The notes under the pieces: model-generated
The model's input: only the letters and a program-made list of their open reading frames with translations
Told to the model about the DNA's origin: nothing
The model's database searches: none
Translations under genes and position numbers: made by a program
From: Ophiobolus disseminans
Taxonomy: Eukaryota > Ascomycota > Dothideomycetes > Pleosporales > Phaeosphaeriaceae
Direction of reading: 5' to 3'
Length of the DNA: 64,000 nt
NCBI GenBank assembly: GCA_010093685.1
Contig: MU006239.1
Span: 629,530 to 693,529 of the forward strand
Part shown: in pieces, positions 1 to 11,325 of the stretch
Position numbering within the stretch: the stretch's first letter is position 1
Layout of the letters: each line of letters opens with the position of its first letter

Positions 1-261
1 GAAGAGCTGGAGGTGCAAGTGATGGAGACTCGCAAGAAGAAGCTGGGAGCGGACCATCCTTCCACGCTGACCAGCATGAATAATCTTGCTCACACACAGA
101 AATCACTTGGTCGAGTGGTAGAAGCTATGAAATTAATGAGGGAATGCGTACAACTCTGTCAGCAGCGGTTCAAACCTAATCATCCTAATTTGTTGTCTTC
201 CTTGGCCACGCTAGCTCAGTGGGAGGCAGAGCATGCAGTTGCAAATTTAGAGATTGTGTAG
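1..261 (+). CDS. C-terminal end of a tetratricopeptide (TPR) protein, partial
   Basis: The frame is open from the first base of the window and ends at TAG 259-261, so only the last 86 codons of a longer gene are present. The residues around LGADHPSTLTSMNNLA and PNHPNLLSSLATLAQW are two TPR_10/TPR_12 (kinesin-light-chain type) repeats. In filamentous fungi such repeats usually form the C-terminal sensor of NB-ARC or phosphorylase-domain NOD-like proteins. The central domain lies outside the window, so the full architecture is inferred. No stop or frameshift is seen in the visible part. The TPR assignment is secure; membership of a NOD-like receptor is likely but unproven. Confidence 0.85.
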   Translation, partial: EELEVQVMETRKKKLGADHPSTLTSMNNLAHTQKSLGRVVEAMKLMRECVQLCQQRFKPNHPNLLSSLATLAQWEAEHAVANLEIV

Positions 262-945
262 TTGATGTAATGTAATTCATTTACTATCAGGACAAATGCG
301 ATGTGTACTCTCTAACTCGCCACTGCAGTCAAGTCATAGAGAGCTGGGCAATGCGAGTAGCTTGAAACTATCTGCAGTTAGTCATTCACCTAACTAGGAT
401 ATTGTTATAGAACTGCTGCCGCAATAACAGCAATATAAGCTAAAAACCTGTAAGCGGCCTAAGGGCTATGTATGTAACTTAGTTACACTTTCACTCCGGA
501 TTGAATGGTGTTTATAGTATCTGATAGTAAGATACATTAATACTGTGTTAAGTCACTAACTCACTGTAAGTAAGCAGTGTGCAAGCAACTGGCTTGGAAA
601 TGCCGGGCTAGCTGTTCCACGATCTTGGCTACCGACAGGATGGTTATTCGTCGAGCTCGGGCAAGGCTATCCTAGTAAGACAGGGATTCTGTCAAAGCTG
701 AGAGTGCGCAAAGGGTGAGGCTGGTTTTGCAAGGAGCTGTATTACAATAAACCGAAGTTAATAATCTCAAAGTGGGGTCTTCCAGAATTACACGCACAAG
801 GGTCATACTTCGCAGTCTTTCCGATACCCAGATGGCGACAACATTCACAAAGTTTGACCGCGCGTCAGTGGCGCCTCGCTATCCAACCTATCCTCCAACG
901 TGCACACTGTATTACATTGTAACGCGTCCACTAATGTAATCTTCT
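262..945. other. Intergenic, no feature seen
   Basis: Moderately AT-rich sequence downstream of the TPR gene with no reading frame of interest and no recognisable repeat. Confidence 0.5.
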
Positions 946-1199
946 TTGTTTTGTTGTAACGTCCGTCCCTGTGAAGCGAGGCATAGTCGGTGGTTTGGGG
1001 CGCCTTGCGCATTAAATCGGCTTCATTATCGTGGTGTGGGAGATGATCAAGGCCGTTATCGTTATGCCGTACATCGACTCGGTCGAGTACTAGATGCTGT
1101 TGCTCTCCAGCACGTCATCGTCATCGTCTACCAAGATGAGCCTGTTGTGGTCAGTGTACCTCCTACCTTAACAGCAGCAAGAACTCAAGCTCGGAGGGA

Positions 1200-2100
1200 A
1201 ACAGCCTTTTTGTTCCCCGACCGTGAGGGACAGGTTGTTAGAGTTCTGCATAATCAACTTGTCATTCATGGAGCTCGAGGAGACCGTCAAAGCCTAAAGC
1301 TGAAGATCGGATCCGTGTAGCCGTAGATGACGTTGAGGTTGCACTCTATCGTCGCCGCAATCATGAGCACTAAGTAGTACCTAGCGCAGCGCATCACTAG
1401 TTTTGCGCACTTCTTTGGGCTAACGGCCCCTTGCTTGCTGATAAGCGCGCCGAAAGCGCTTACGGTGAGGACCTCGTACCCCGAGGCTTTGTCTATCTTG
1501 CCAGCGGCCTTAGCGATCTTCTGTTCTTGATCAGGACCTCCAGCACCGTCAACATCCGCTTACCTCTCTTCACGCACATGTACGACATCCCCTCCCTTAT
1601 GATGATAAAGTCGCTGGACTCCACGACGTTGTCGACCGGTATCCTGCAGGGACCTCGTCGGCCGGGACCATCATCTTCTTGGCCAGGTTCTGCACAGTGT
1701 CTAAGGAGGCGTGCATGTTGATGTATATCCTGAGTTCGGACAAGATCAAGCCATACAGCGGGTTCCTGTCGATGACGACGACACCTTTGCAGCACCTGGC
1801 CACGGGGCTGAACACGAAGCCGTCCTTGAACAACAACTTGTTAGATCCCGTCACGACGCTCATGTCCAAAAATATCCCAGCGGCTATCGTGACGGAGGCC
1901 GTGTAGCAGTACTGTATGTTGGGAGAGTCCCTAGCAATCGCCCTTGACCCACGACGAGATGATGACCAATCCTTCTTTACAAAGTACGTTGTTTTCTCGT
2001 TCACCCCAATAGTTTTGACCACGATAAGGTTGTGGTCTAGCTTGTCTCCGTCGTGGTATAGTCCGACCGCATTATAGCAAGATCTCGATACACTCGGGAT
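1200..2100 (-). pseudogene. Relic of a family B DNA polymerase
   Basis: Minus-strand fragments in three frames line up in the order of the family B polymerase palm. Near 1755-1782 the segment VVVIDRNPLYGLILSEL matches motif A (usual form D-x-x-S-L-Y-P-S-I). Near 1440-1470 VLTVSAFGAL sits where motif B (N-S-x-Y-G) belongs. At about 1300-1345 NVIYGYTDPIF matches motif C (Y-G-D-T-D-S), with the first Asp replaced by Tyr and the Ser by Pro. Frameshifts lie between motifs A and B and after motif C, so no functional product is possible. Host replicative polymerases are much longer and intact, so this is more likely from a DNA virus, a Maverick-like element or a linear plasmid. The exact source cannot be told from these fragments. 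Decayed thumb sequence may extend toward 950. Confidence 0.6.
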
Positions 2101-2169
2101 GTAGGTTAGTCGATTGCGACTGAAAGGCGAGCGAGTCAGAGGTTGTTAGGATCGTCGACGGGTTTTCGA

Positions 2170-2960
2170 GCTGGGGTGAGGCGGCGGCCGAGATGGACGG
2201 CTTGAAGGAGCTGATTGAGAAGGTAATGGACTGGAGTTGGCGGTGACAACAGGGCTGATCAACGCCCCGGCCAACTACATGGGCCCGCTCAACTGGGTCT
2301 GCTCAGTCCGTACGGCAGGGAGAAGTCGAGGCACACCTTCTTTGTGATCCCGATCAAGATGTCGTTCCCGATCTTCCTCCCCCTCGTGCTCGCCATCGAC
2401 TTCGACGACGCCGTGTTGTGCAAGATGCTGTCCCTCCTCGACTCCGAGAGCAGATCGAATTTTTGTGGAGGGTGGGAAATGCGCTTATAAACCCCGACGG
2501 CGGCGGGTTGGTGATGGTGCTGTATGGCAAGGTCTTGAACCGCCTCAGAAACAAGCCGCGGATCCGAAGATAGAGAAGTCCCGAGGAGAAGGCGGGTGTT
2601 TATGTGAAGCCCATCGTGAGGGAGGAGAAGCCTGTCGCGAAGCAGATGTACATTGAGGGGGCGGACATCAGCTCAAGCGCCAACGGAGATGGCCAAGATG
2701 GAGTCGGCCTGCAACATCAAGGTCCAGAACCAGATCATCAACGACGCGCGGCGCTCGGTTGTCGACAAAAACCGCATGTACGCGGACATGGAGGCGAAGG
2801 GGATGGCTGTTGCGAAAACCCCGCCGTCTTGCACATTGTCCGGCCATGCGAGGACCTCCTTGAGCTCGGCGAGTTAGACTTCGGAGGTGCGCATTAAGTA
2901 GCGTTTGGTGAAAGTGGCGTGTTGTGTCGCGCAAAGAGTTAGTTGATGCGGTGACGGTTC
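2170..2960 (+). pseudogene. Frameshifted coding relic of unknown family, divergent from the polymerase relic
   Basis: Protein-like stretches switch between the three plus frames: an N-terminal part near 2185-2300, a hydrophobic stretch near 2340-2440 (FFVIPIKMSFPIFLPLVL), a basic stretch near 2450-2570 (ending VLNRLRNKPRIRR), and a charged part near 2690-2880 (MAKMESACNIKVQNQIIND). The antisense frames are much less protein-like. The GC content is higher than in the neighbours. The head-to-head arrangement with the polymerase relic suggests one shared foreign segment. I do not recognise the family. Confidence 0.35.
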
Positions 2961-5379
2961 GACTAGTTGGCGTGAGCATAGCGGTACGTCAAGATTGGGG
3001 CGTCGTTCTTAGTCTCCCATTGGAGTTGTGACGTGTATGATGGGGTCCGATGGAAAGGTCGGAGACACCCAGGCGATTCCAAATGCTCTACCCTCTAGCA
3101 GCGCAAGGCCTTATTCGTTGCCGTCTTGAAGACTGCGTCCAGCACCAAAGGTTGGAAGTGATGCAGCCCTTCATTGTCCAAGTATCATGCGCGTGTTCCA
3201 CCACGGATATCTCCTGCCTTGTAATCCCCCGCCTTGTACGTGGCGGCGGCTGCCGTGAGCACGTGTTTGTATATGAGGTGTTCTTTGCCGTTATGTTCCG
3301 ATCGGTTCATGAAGGACGACTGCGTTGATGTGCGACATCTCGGGGTGCAGACTGGGCCGCTGTTATCGTGTTCTTCGCCGTCCGGAGGAGGGCAGCTGCG
3401 CGTCGATACGCGCCAACGAGGTGTTGCGGTGTTGGAGTGTTGCGTGCTGGGCGGTTGAGAAACAACCGAAAAGGCGAGGACGCGGGGTGCGAGCAATTCG
3501 AATATGGCTGGCTTGAGCGTGGATTCGCGATGTGCGTAATTAAGGAATCGTCGCCTAGTGCCACATTAGATATGGTGATCTGCCCTGAGGACTCGGCACT
3601 CCTTGGCCGCCAAATGTCCGGCCACCGCCATCCAGTGTCGCGCAACGCCAACGCCGAAAATACCCATTCACCTCCTCGCATGATGACCTAATCATCGTCA
3701 GTAACCATCTTACATGCCTCACAATTCTCGCATACGCCATGTACGGCAACTGCGCTTGTCGGAAAAGTGCCTACGCAAGAGCTTCCCCTTGGTTGATGGC
3801 TGCTCCATGGAACTTTTGCGCATGAACCTGAGGTCCGAAAGGGTCTTGCCGCAGTGTGCACAAAAAATCGTAGCCCATCCGTCTAGCTGGGGAGCCAAAT
3901 CTCGCCGTTGCGAAGGCTATGTCAAGATCTGCGCTGTGTAATGATTACACCTAGGCATTAATGATTCGACTAAGACAGTAATGATTAAATCAAGGCTTCA
4001 ATCATCACTAAGCTTGATGCTTTACATCTTAGTTTGAACATGAAATGACGATGAGCAATCCGAGGCATGCGATTCTTGAAGGTATTATAAGGTGTGTATA
4101 CGGCATTCGCGACGTTGATCCAAAAGGCGGCGCGGCGCGTTGGTGGTGGGTTGCGAGGATCTTCCTACGCTAGGCCAGAGGCGGCACTTCCGCGACGTAA
4201 CTCCGCAACAGTCCCTCGAACCTCAGACTGGATGCATAGTTCCACACCACCTTGAAAAAGAAGATAAACAGAGCATGGATACAGGCCGAAATGCGCTGTT
4301 AGTTTGAAGCGAGGTATTTCCCGAGTATGAATGCGAAAGAGGGTGCAGGAGCCGTCACCGCAGACTGCAAGGCGTCAACCTCATCCGACCCTCCGCGCAA
4401 GCAATTGGAATACAGAATGCACCGCTGAGCTGATCCGAGGTCTTATGTGCCACAATGTACACCAAGTCGAGTACATCAGCGGTCGCTTACACGTCTCTGT
4501 CTTCTAGACTGCCGAACACCTCCGAATTCAATGCGACTATGCCAAATCATCAGTCCGCGCATGACCAAACCCTCAAGAACCGTCCACGAGTAGACGTCTC
4601 TATGTGACAAGGTCATCGTGCGAGATCAGATACTCCTCCGAAAGCCGATGTGTTGATTGCCTCAAACCACGAGTTGCAATATTGCCATTGGAACTTCTTC
4701 TTTGCTCGTCGCTTTACGGTAGCCTTCCTACCTACACTCCTTTGTCTCCTCCTTCCGAATCTATCGCTTTAACATGCCCAACGGCTGCGCAGCCGACACG
4801 ATAGCATGTGTGACGGTCGTGGGCCGATCGCGTCCTTTAATTAGCCAGCCTACAGTACTGGTAAGCTCAGTGCGATATCGAGCAACTGCACGTGCAGACG
4901 CGGCATGATCGCGATTTCGTTGACGAGCACACACCAAGGCCACTAGCTCTTACTCTCACTGTTAAGAGGGTAGGATACAAGAACAGATGATCGTGATCAA
5001 AGAATGAATTCGTATCTAGCTCTGTGTGCACACTCGTACGGTTTCGGTATTCGAAGCTTCTCGCGACGACAGCTCCAATTGTCCTAACTAGGCAAAGCAC
5101 AGCTGCGACTTTCCGTTTGCCTCGCCTTTGGAAACCCTAAGAATAGGCCTTACGATGGGTTCAACACGAGGTACCTCACCGTCGAAAACTCAGCTTCGCA
5201 AACGGAGAGTTGGACTAGATAGGCGTCGTCCTTGGCTTCGAATTGATGAGTGACGTTTACGGCTTCTTGCGCATCGTGGATTTCGAGCCATACCCCTGCT
5301 GTACGTCGCCCGACGAACAGACGTCACTATCGGGTCTATGCATTTCCATGCATAATTAGATAGAAGCCCTTTCAACACT
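2961..5379. other. Low-information region, possible further relics
   Basis: Only short overlapping frames occur here. A minus-strand stretch near 3720-3900 contains a CxxC pair (CAHCGKTLSDLRFM) and could be a decayed zinc-binding protein. Around 3940-4010 the octamer TAATGATT recurs three times with one inverted copy. No gene can be supported. Confidence 0.3.
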
Positions 5380-5520
5380 TACCACCCTCCCCATCTCATT
5401 TCACCCACCTCATCACACTCGTCTCATCCCACCCATCTCATCCAAAAACCGACTAACAGCTTCTATCATCTACCCCCTTCATCCGCGCCGTCGTTCTTTA
5501 ACTGCATTGCCACTCTGATC
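5380..5520 (+). promoter_or_regulatory. CT-rich leader upstream of the 870-codon frame
   Basis: A strongly pyrimidine-rich strand (repeated CATCTCAT, CCCACC and CATCC words) precedes the ATG at 5521. CT tracts just upstream of the start are common in highly expressed filamentous-fungal genes. The placement supports 5521 as the original start codon. Confidence 0.4.
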
Positions 5521-8133
5521 ATGGGCAATACGCGTGAAGGAACCAAGCTGAAAGCGCCCAAAGCGCCGGAAGATTAGCAAACGGCGAAGCGTTGGGAAGA
5601 GCTTTATAGCACATAGCAGCCTGCGAAGGGGACGTATTATTAGGTACAGACCGTGCCTAATAAGAAGCATGCCATCATGCAGATTCTCACTTCTGAGCCA
5701 ACTGTTACTACACGGACGATGAGTGAAGCACCAAACAGGATCTGCCAGGCAGTCCCATGTATAACAGACGACGAGTTCGTCCACCTAGATGGCCGCGAAT
5801 ATGTGGATCTCACCAAAGACATGTTCAGCGGGCCTGCGCAGATGGCCAGCATGGCGACCCGTGCAGTGGGAATGGCCGGAAACTTCACCCACTACGGCCA
5901 CCTCAAGAACGGTAGGCTTCTCACACAGCTGCTGACGCCGACCATGATCTGTTGTGTCTGCGCGTTGCTAGTGCAGGCCGTCAATTTCTTCCATTGCCAA
6001 GAGTGTAACTCTTTTGGCCACAACACGTGCACAAAGGCCGCAGAATGCGGTCTATTTTAGATTATAGGTAAGTTAGAGTGCGACAATGCTGGCGAGCCCG
6101 TGGAGTGTCCCAAATGCCCTAAAGGCGACGTACTCGACCCTTTCATAACAACCTACGACGACACCATCACGGGAAATCCCCCCTGCAAATCAATCCTTCT
6201 CAACATCGGCTCCAAGAACGCCGGGGTCGCGTTCCGCCTCTAGGACCGGTTCAAGAGGTCAGTATAGGAAAAGCTAGAGTTGCTAGTAGTGTCTTCAATC
6301 TAGATCATAGAGGACCAACGTAACGTTTAGACAAGTCACAACATAACTGATTGCGAGGGCATTTTGCCTAACATAAGATGTTTTTCGCTAATCAAGCGAT
6401 TGCTCTCTGACGCTAACTACCTTTAGGAAGCTGTTAGCTTTGGCTAGTGTCGAAGCGCTAGGAGCATCTTCTAAGACTTTTTTAAGGCTTGTCTTAACAG
6501 AATCGCTGTCAGGGCTAGCGACAAGCTTTAACCTTTTATTAGTGCTGCGAAGGAAAACTCTTCAAGAGCCCTAGAAGCGCTCTCTTATTTGCTACTAGTT
6601 AAATACTCTATTATAATCGCCATGCTAGCAAAGGTTGTCGAATCCAAGAAGTGTGTGTTCCTAACTAGCCTCTCCTAAGCAGGGAAAGCATTCTTCGCAT
6701 CCTACTATAGGGTCGCCGATATGCACCCCACAATCTATAGGTTGCTGGAGCCGGAAATGGCTCTTGCTAGTATTCCCGAAGCAGGCTTTTAGGCAGATAG
6801 TAGCTTAGGTTTAGAAGCTCAGGATCGGTGGATTGTGAACTAGGACATTAGAGGAAGTACTTAGGTATATAACTACACTTTGTTCCCTTATAAGTAAATA
6901 TTGACTATTATAGTACAGGACTTTACTTTGCTTAAGCAGCTCTTAGAGAACAATGCAATGCGCATTTAATACCTTAGCGCGGAAAGCGTGTACTGTGGTA
7001 ACGTAAAGTCTGCTAATGAGAACGAGAAGATAGGAGATCTCTATGTATAGGAACAACTCAGCACCTAGATCTAGGACGTTATTAACGTCAAGAGCTCTAG
7101 TGAGAGCCTTAACGCTAATCCCAACATGCTACGCTTTTGAGATTGTGACCTATATAGTCTGTAGCGCTACATTCGAAAGGTGCAATTAGAAGAGACAGAT
7201 TAGTTCGTCAAGAAGAGCTTTAATGTAGTTAAGGAGGGGGTCCTATGCAAAGAGCATAATGGCATTAAGTTTTTCTTATCTAGTAGTAGCGTGTTAGACT
7301 AGGTTATCAACACTTGCTTCTAAAAAGCAATCTCTGCACAATTCCTAAACGCCAATATTTATAACACGTCCTTTCCAACTTTGTTGTAAGTTCCCTGTTA
7401 AGGGCATTACTTACAACTGCTAACGAGTAGTGCAGCGATAGCAACGTTCTACGCGGGATAAAGTGCTATAATGACCTCTGCGCTAGTACGGAGTCTAGGC
7501 CTTCTCTAATCTTAGTGTTCGCTCTTCAAGACACAGAGCACACCCCGACGTTCATAACGAACAAGAGCGATCTAGACAGCAGGCGACTACTTCTGCTGTT
7601 AACGCAAGCAAGAAGTAGGGAGATAATACTGTTCAAGGTTAGTTAGGGGGGGGGGGGGGGGGGGTGAGAACGATCTAAAGACCTTCATCCCCTTCTTTGC
7701 ACGCCAAAACCGATTTGAGCCGGTTGTTTTTTGCGGTTTATCCTATGCGAACGTGACAAAAGTTGGACTAGCTGAGTTGTTCTCTCTTAGTACCGTGGCC
7801 GTTCCAAAGCTACCTAGAAGCTTAACATCCACTACCGTATACCTTAAAGCATAGATATCTATATAGGGACGTACAGTCAATACCACGAATTTTATCTTAA
7901 AGAACGAGGAAGATCTGCCTAATAGGGAGGACAAACTGCCGTCTCCTAATAAGCTCGAATTCTGCGAGACAAGGGTTCGGGGTTTGGACAGCTTTTAGAT
8001 GCGTCGCTTCGACAATGCTGTTCAGGCCAAGGACATCGACAAAGCAGAGAACGAGGCAGATCAGGACCAGGAGCAAGATAAGGATGCTGAGGCTGAAACG
8101 GAAGAGGTACAGGATGAGGATGTTCCACCCTGA
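5521..8133 (+). pseudogene. Large zinc-finger-like protein gene, 870 codons, interrupted by 38 stop codons
   Basis: From ATG 5521 to TGA 8131-8133 a single frame holds without any frameshift, but I count 38 internal stops: 24 TAG, 13 TAA and 1 TGA (7138). TAG and TAA are one C-to-T step from the Gln codons CAG and CAA, and TGA is one step from Arg CGA. Residues about 140-215 carry CxxC/H pairs (CCVCALL, HCQECNSFGHNTC, CPKCPKG) that look like a zinc ribbon or RING-like fold. The middle is helical and rich in Ala/Leu. The tail from about residue 825 is strongly acidic (DIDKAENEADQDQEQDKDAE). A 19-G run encodes Gly inside the frame. Sense Gln codons also remain, about 20 of them. I do not recognise the family. 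The likeliest cause of the stops is RIP at CpA. Confidence 0.6.
7646..7664. repeat. Poly-G tract of 19 bases
   Basis: Uninterrupted G run inside the long frame, read as six to seven Gly codons. The downstream frame continues correctly at the stated length. Homopolymers of this size are error-prone in assembly. Confidence 0.9.
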
Positions 8134-9282
8134 TGTTGCTATTCTCCGTATATCTCCTTTCTTCTCGCAGCCATCCAGACTGCTCTGTTCGTACGTACAT
8201 GCTGAACTATCATCAATACCATCACATGTACTACCCATCCAGCTCTTCAAGTTTATGACCGCGAATGAGTTGGTGTTGAGTTTGTGCAGCCCGACTTGTG
8301 GACGCAGCAACTCCAAATCCACAGCCTGCTATCCACAGCCTGCCATCGCCGCACCCAGCTGTATGCGCCCAAACACCCATCTAAGCAAGGCCTGTACCGT
8401 CGCTGCACATTTAGCAACGAGATAATTTAACCACTATGTCTCAAGCGAGCGTGCGCATCTAATAGCGCAAGACGCGGTGCCCCACCACGGAAACCAGCCA
8501 ATCCGCCCTCCCAGCCCACTGAGATCAACACTCGCCCGCTACACTACTAGACTGCACTCGATCACATTGCAAATAACACACTCGCTCGCACGATGTCGAA
8601 GTAAGCCAATTCGCCAAACAGTACACCACCAGTGACGGCTTACGGGGATAGTAGAGTCTGATCGCGCAATCTCCTCGCACAACATGGGCACGAGACACAC
8701 CCTGCACACGATGAGCCCCGTGTGCGGCATCTAGAGAGGCGTATCCAAGGCCGAGATAACGGCCAGGCCAGCGAAATTTGGCGTGGCTTTCACGACGCGA
8801 GTTTGGTTGGGGGCTACGAAATGGATGTATGCGTGCTTTGAATGTCTGAACAGTTCAGTCTTTCTCTCAACGGTCTCAGCCTTCAGGATCTGCACCGCAA
8901 ACCAACGTTGACGCTCACGAACTAGAATTCCACGGTATACCGCCGGTTGCTACTTCGGGTTTGCAATGTCTTCTACGCATATGTATTGGAGTATACCCTA
9001 TTCGTGTTGAGTACAAATTGTGAAGGACTCTCGTTTTGGTTGGAAGATGTGTGCGTCCGTTATCCGAATGTTCGAATCGTCGATGAGGTGGATTAGGTAG
9101 ATTCACTCAGGAACGTTGGAATTTCGACATTGTTGTTTCCAGCTCTGATACCCCCCATGGCAGGACCTCGAAAGTACACAAACATCCCACCGTAACCTCA
9201 GCTACATAACCTTATCCAGCCAGTGTGCGTTAAGCCCGCACCCATGTTCGCTTTAAGTCCCTCTATCACCCAAAGTTAGCTC
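8134..9282. other. Intergenic between two convergent damaged genes
   Basis: The region between the 3' ends of the two flanking pseudogenes. Only short frames of chance length occur, and no repeat is recognised. Confidence 0.4.
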
Positions 9283-10463
9283 TCAGCTGCTGCGCAGAAC
9301 GATCGCTTTATCCTTAACTATAGGCATCTTTCCCTTCTTCTCCATAATTGCGAGGTACATCCGTAGGCGCACCTTATCAAAGTTGTCGCAGAAGGGGCGG
9401 AAAAGATAACCCTGCTGCCTGATCTCTTCTAGCGAGAGGTAGATGGAGCCTCTGCTAGGCCACTTAGGCAACTCATTACCTCCAACGCTCTATTGCTTCA
9501 CCTATATGCGCAAAGCATTGCCACCCTTAAGCGCGGCTATGCAGATATACTCGGGGAACGTCTGCGCAGCATTCCAATCCGGACGCCTCACCACTCTAAT
9601 CACCACTGCCCTCTTGTTGTTTGTGTATTTCTGCGCCATCGCGCGAAGTTGAGACAGCACAATTACGTACTTGAAGTTTGCTGGTGCTGCGTCCCATATC
9701 GCAAGCTGCATGAACTTGTCCCGTTGGTGCAGCGGCATAAGGACAAGAGCTTGGCTGTTGTCGGCAGAGGCAGAAGCAGAGGCGAAGGCGGAAGTGACAT
9801 TGCCACTAAAGTCGATTGGGTCTTTGCAAGTGCCTTTCAGGTCAAGCGGGATTGGATTGTCGTTCGTCCCTCTAGGCTCGTCCTCAACGCAGGCGTTCAT
9901 CACGCTTGATAGTTCAGTCGCGCCGTCCTAGGATTGAGTTAGCTTTGCTTGCATGCTTTCTAATGTTCACGGGTTATACATACAGTCTGCGCTGCAGCAA
10001 AGCTATTCGATAGTGGAGTGACTGAGGAGCCCGCTAGCATGTCACTACTGATGTTGCTATAGCTAAGAGCCGCATCCACACTAAGCTAATTGCTAGGAAC
10101 ACTATTCTCAGCGTCCTAAGTCCGTTTGTGTCCGTCGAGCTTTGCCCTGTTGATCTTATCCAGAGCCTGGGCGAGCTCTTAGTAAGAATCAGGCGTTGCG
10201 TCGCCTACGTGGAGTTCTTCGCCACGCTGGACTGAGGGGTAAAGAATGTTGAAGAGCTTAGAACAGAATGAGTTGACTAGGGTAATAGACACCCCATCTG
10301 GAGGGATGATAGCGGGATTGTTTAGGCGCAACTGTTTGACAATCTGTCGCAGACGAGCATCCAGCATCTCCTACGTCAAGTCAGTGGAGTGGGGATCAAT
10401 GCCAAGCAGATTGAAGATGTCGATATGCGCCCAGCAAACGTGGTCCTTCTAGCCAACCATCAT
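9283..10463 (-). pseudogene. Unknown two-exon gene with seven TAG/TAA codons
   Basis: Starting from the tandem ATGs at 10463/10460, one frame runs to TAG 9283-9285. It is split by a canonical 56 nt intron (9983-9928, GTATGT donor, GCTAAC branch, TAG acceptor) that joins in phase 0. The exons contain seven in-frame TAG/TAA codons and no TGA, each fitting a Gln codon changed by one C-to-T step. The protein would be about 370 residues. It has a leucine-rich N-terminal part (IFNLLGIDPHSTDLT, then RLRQIVKQLRLNN), a low-complexity Ala/Ser stretch (AFASASASADNS) and a conserved-looking C-terminus with RAVVIRVVRRPDWNAAQ. I recognise no family. The intact splice signals show this was a real gene rather than chance frames. 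Confidence 0.6.
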
Positions 10464-11282
10464 GCAAGAAAGTGTTAATGTTGTTGTGCTTTAGTGGATG
10501 TAGAAGGAGGTAAAGCCGGAGGGCGGAGGCGGTTGAAGCTGTGCCGAGTTAGAGTGTATAAGGTGACAGGTGAAGTGAACATCGTTTTGGGCTAAGGTAG
10601 ATAAGTATGCGCAAGACGTGAGTGTGAACAGTGAACGTGGTAAGTGAGCTAAGTAGGTAGAAAGGTGGTCGTAACGTTCTTAAGAAGCGATAACATAGAC
10701 AGCTGTCCGATAAACGTATCAGCCTTCCTATTATCCTCTGGCTATTATAAATGTACCTGCAACGTGATGTACGCAATATGGTTACTTTGACGCGGCTGCA
10801 ATAGCTTCCCAGCAATAGCGGTGACGGTCGAGGAGGCGCCAAGCATGGCAAAAAGGATTTAATAGCAATGGCCTAGGACCAACTGCTGGGACATCAATAT
10901 AGAGTGTTGCCAAGGAGGCAGAGGGTTACCTACACACCTCTGAAGCCACTAGCGTGGTGTTTATGGAACACGTCGTCCTTGAATGGTGTTCGCGCGCGCC
11001 GCCCCATAGAAGACGTATAAACTACTCCCACAAATTCTACAGTGCGCTGAAGGCTGGTAGGCGTCGGTATGCTGTCGAACCGGCTACAGCTGCTTAAAGG
11101 ACGCGTCGTGTGCCGCCGTGTCTTGTAGGCCACATCAGCCTATAATAGTCAGTATGTTACTTAAGAATGGCATAGCTTTATTCATCTTCTTTTCACACTA
11201 AGCCTACGTACATCAACGAAAAACGCATATAACGACACAGCGCAGACTCGAACTCACAGCCCGCGCAGAAATTACAAACCTT
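10464..11282. other. Upstream region, no gene seen
   Basis: Lies upstream of the minus-strand gene ending at 10463 and probably contains its promoter. Short frames only. Confidence 0.35.
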
Positions 11283-11325
11283 GGACAGGTATTCCTTGTT
11301 GTAGGATAACAAGGAATACCTGTCC
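11283..11325. repeat. Perfect 18 bp palindrome with 7 nt loop
   Basis: GGACAGGTATTCCTTGTT at 11283-11300 is followed by GTAGGAT and then its exact reverse complement at 11308-11325. It would form a strong hairpin. No coding gene adjoins it. It may be a terminator-like hairpin, a small palindromic mobile element or the fold-back end of a larger lost element. Confidence 0.9.

Noticed and set aside
946..1320. 124-codon plus-strand ORF
   Set aside because: The complementary strand carries the polymerase motif C, so the plus frame is a shadow.
11230..11275. Minus-strand tRNA ending near the hairpin
   Set aside because: GAGTTCGAGTCTG looks like a T-loop, but neither a T-stem nor an acceptor stem can be formed.
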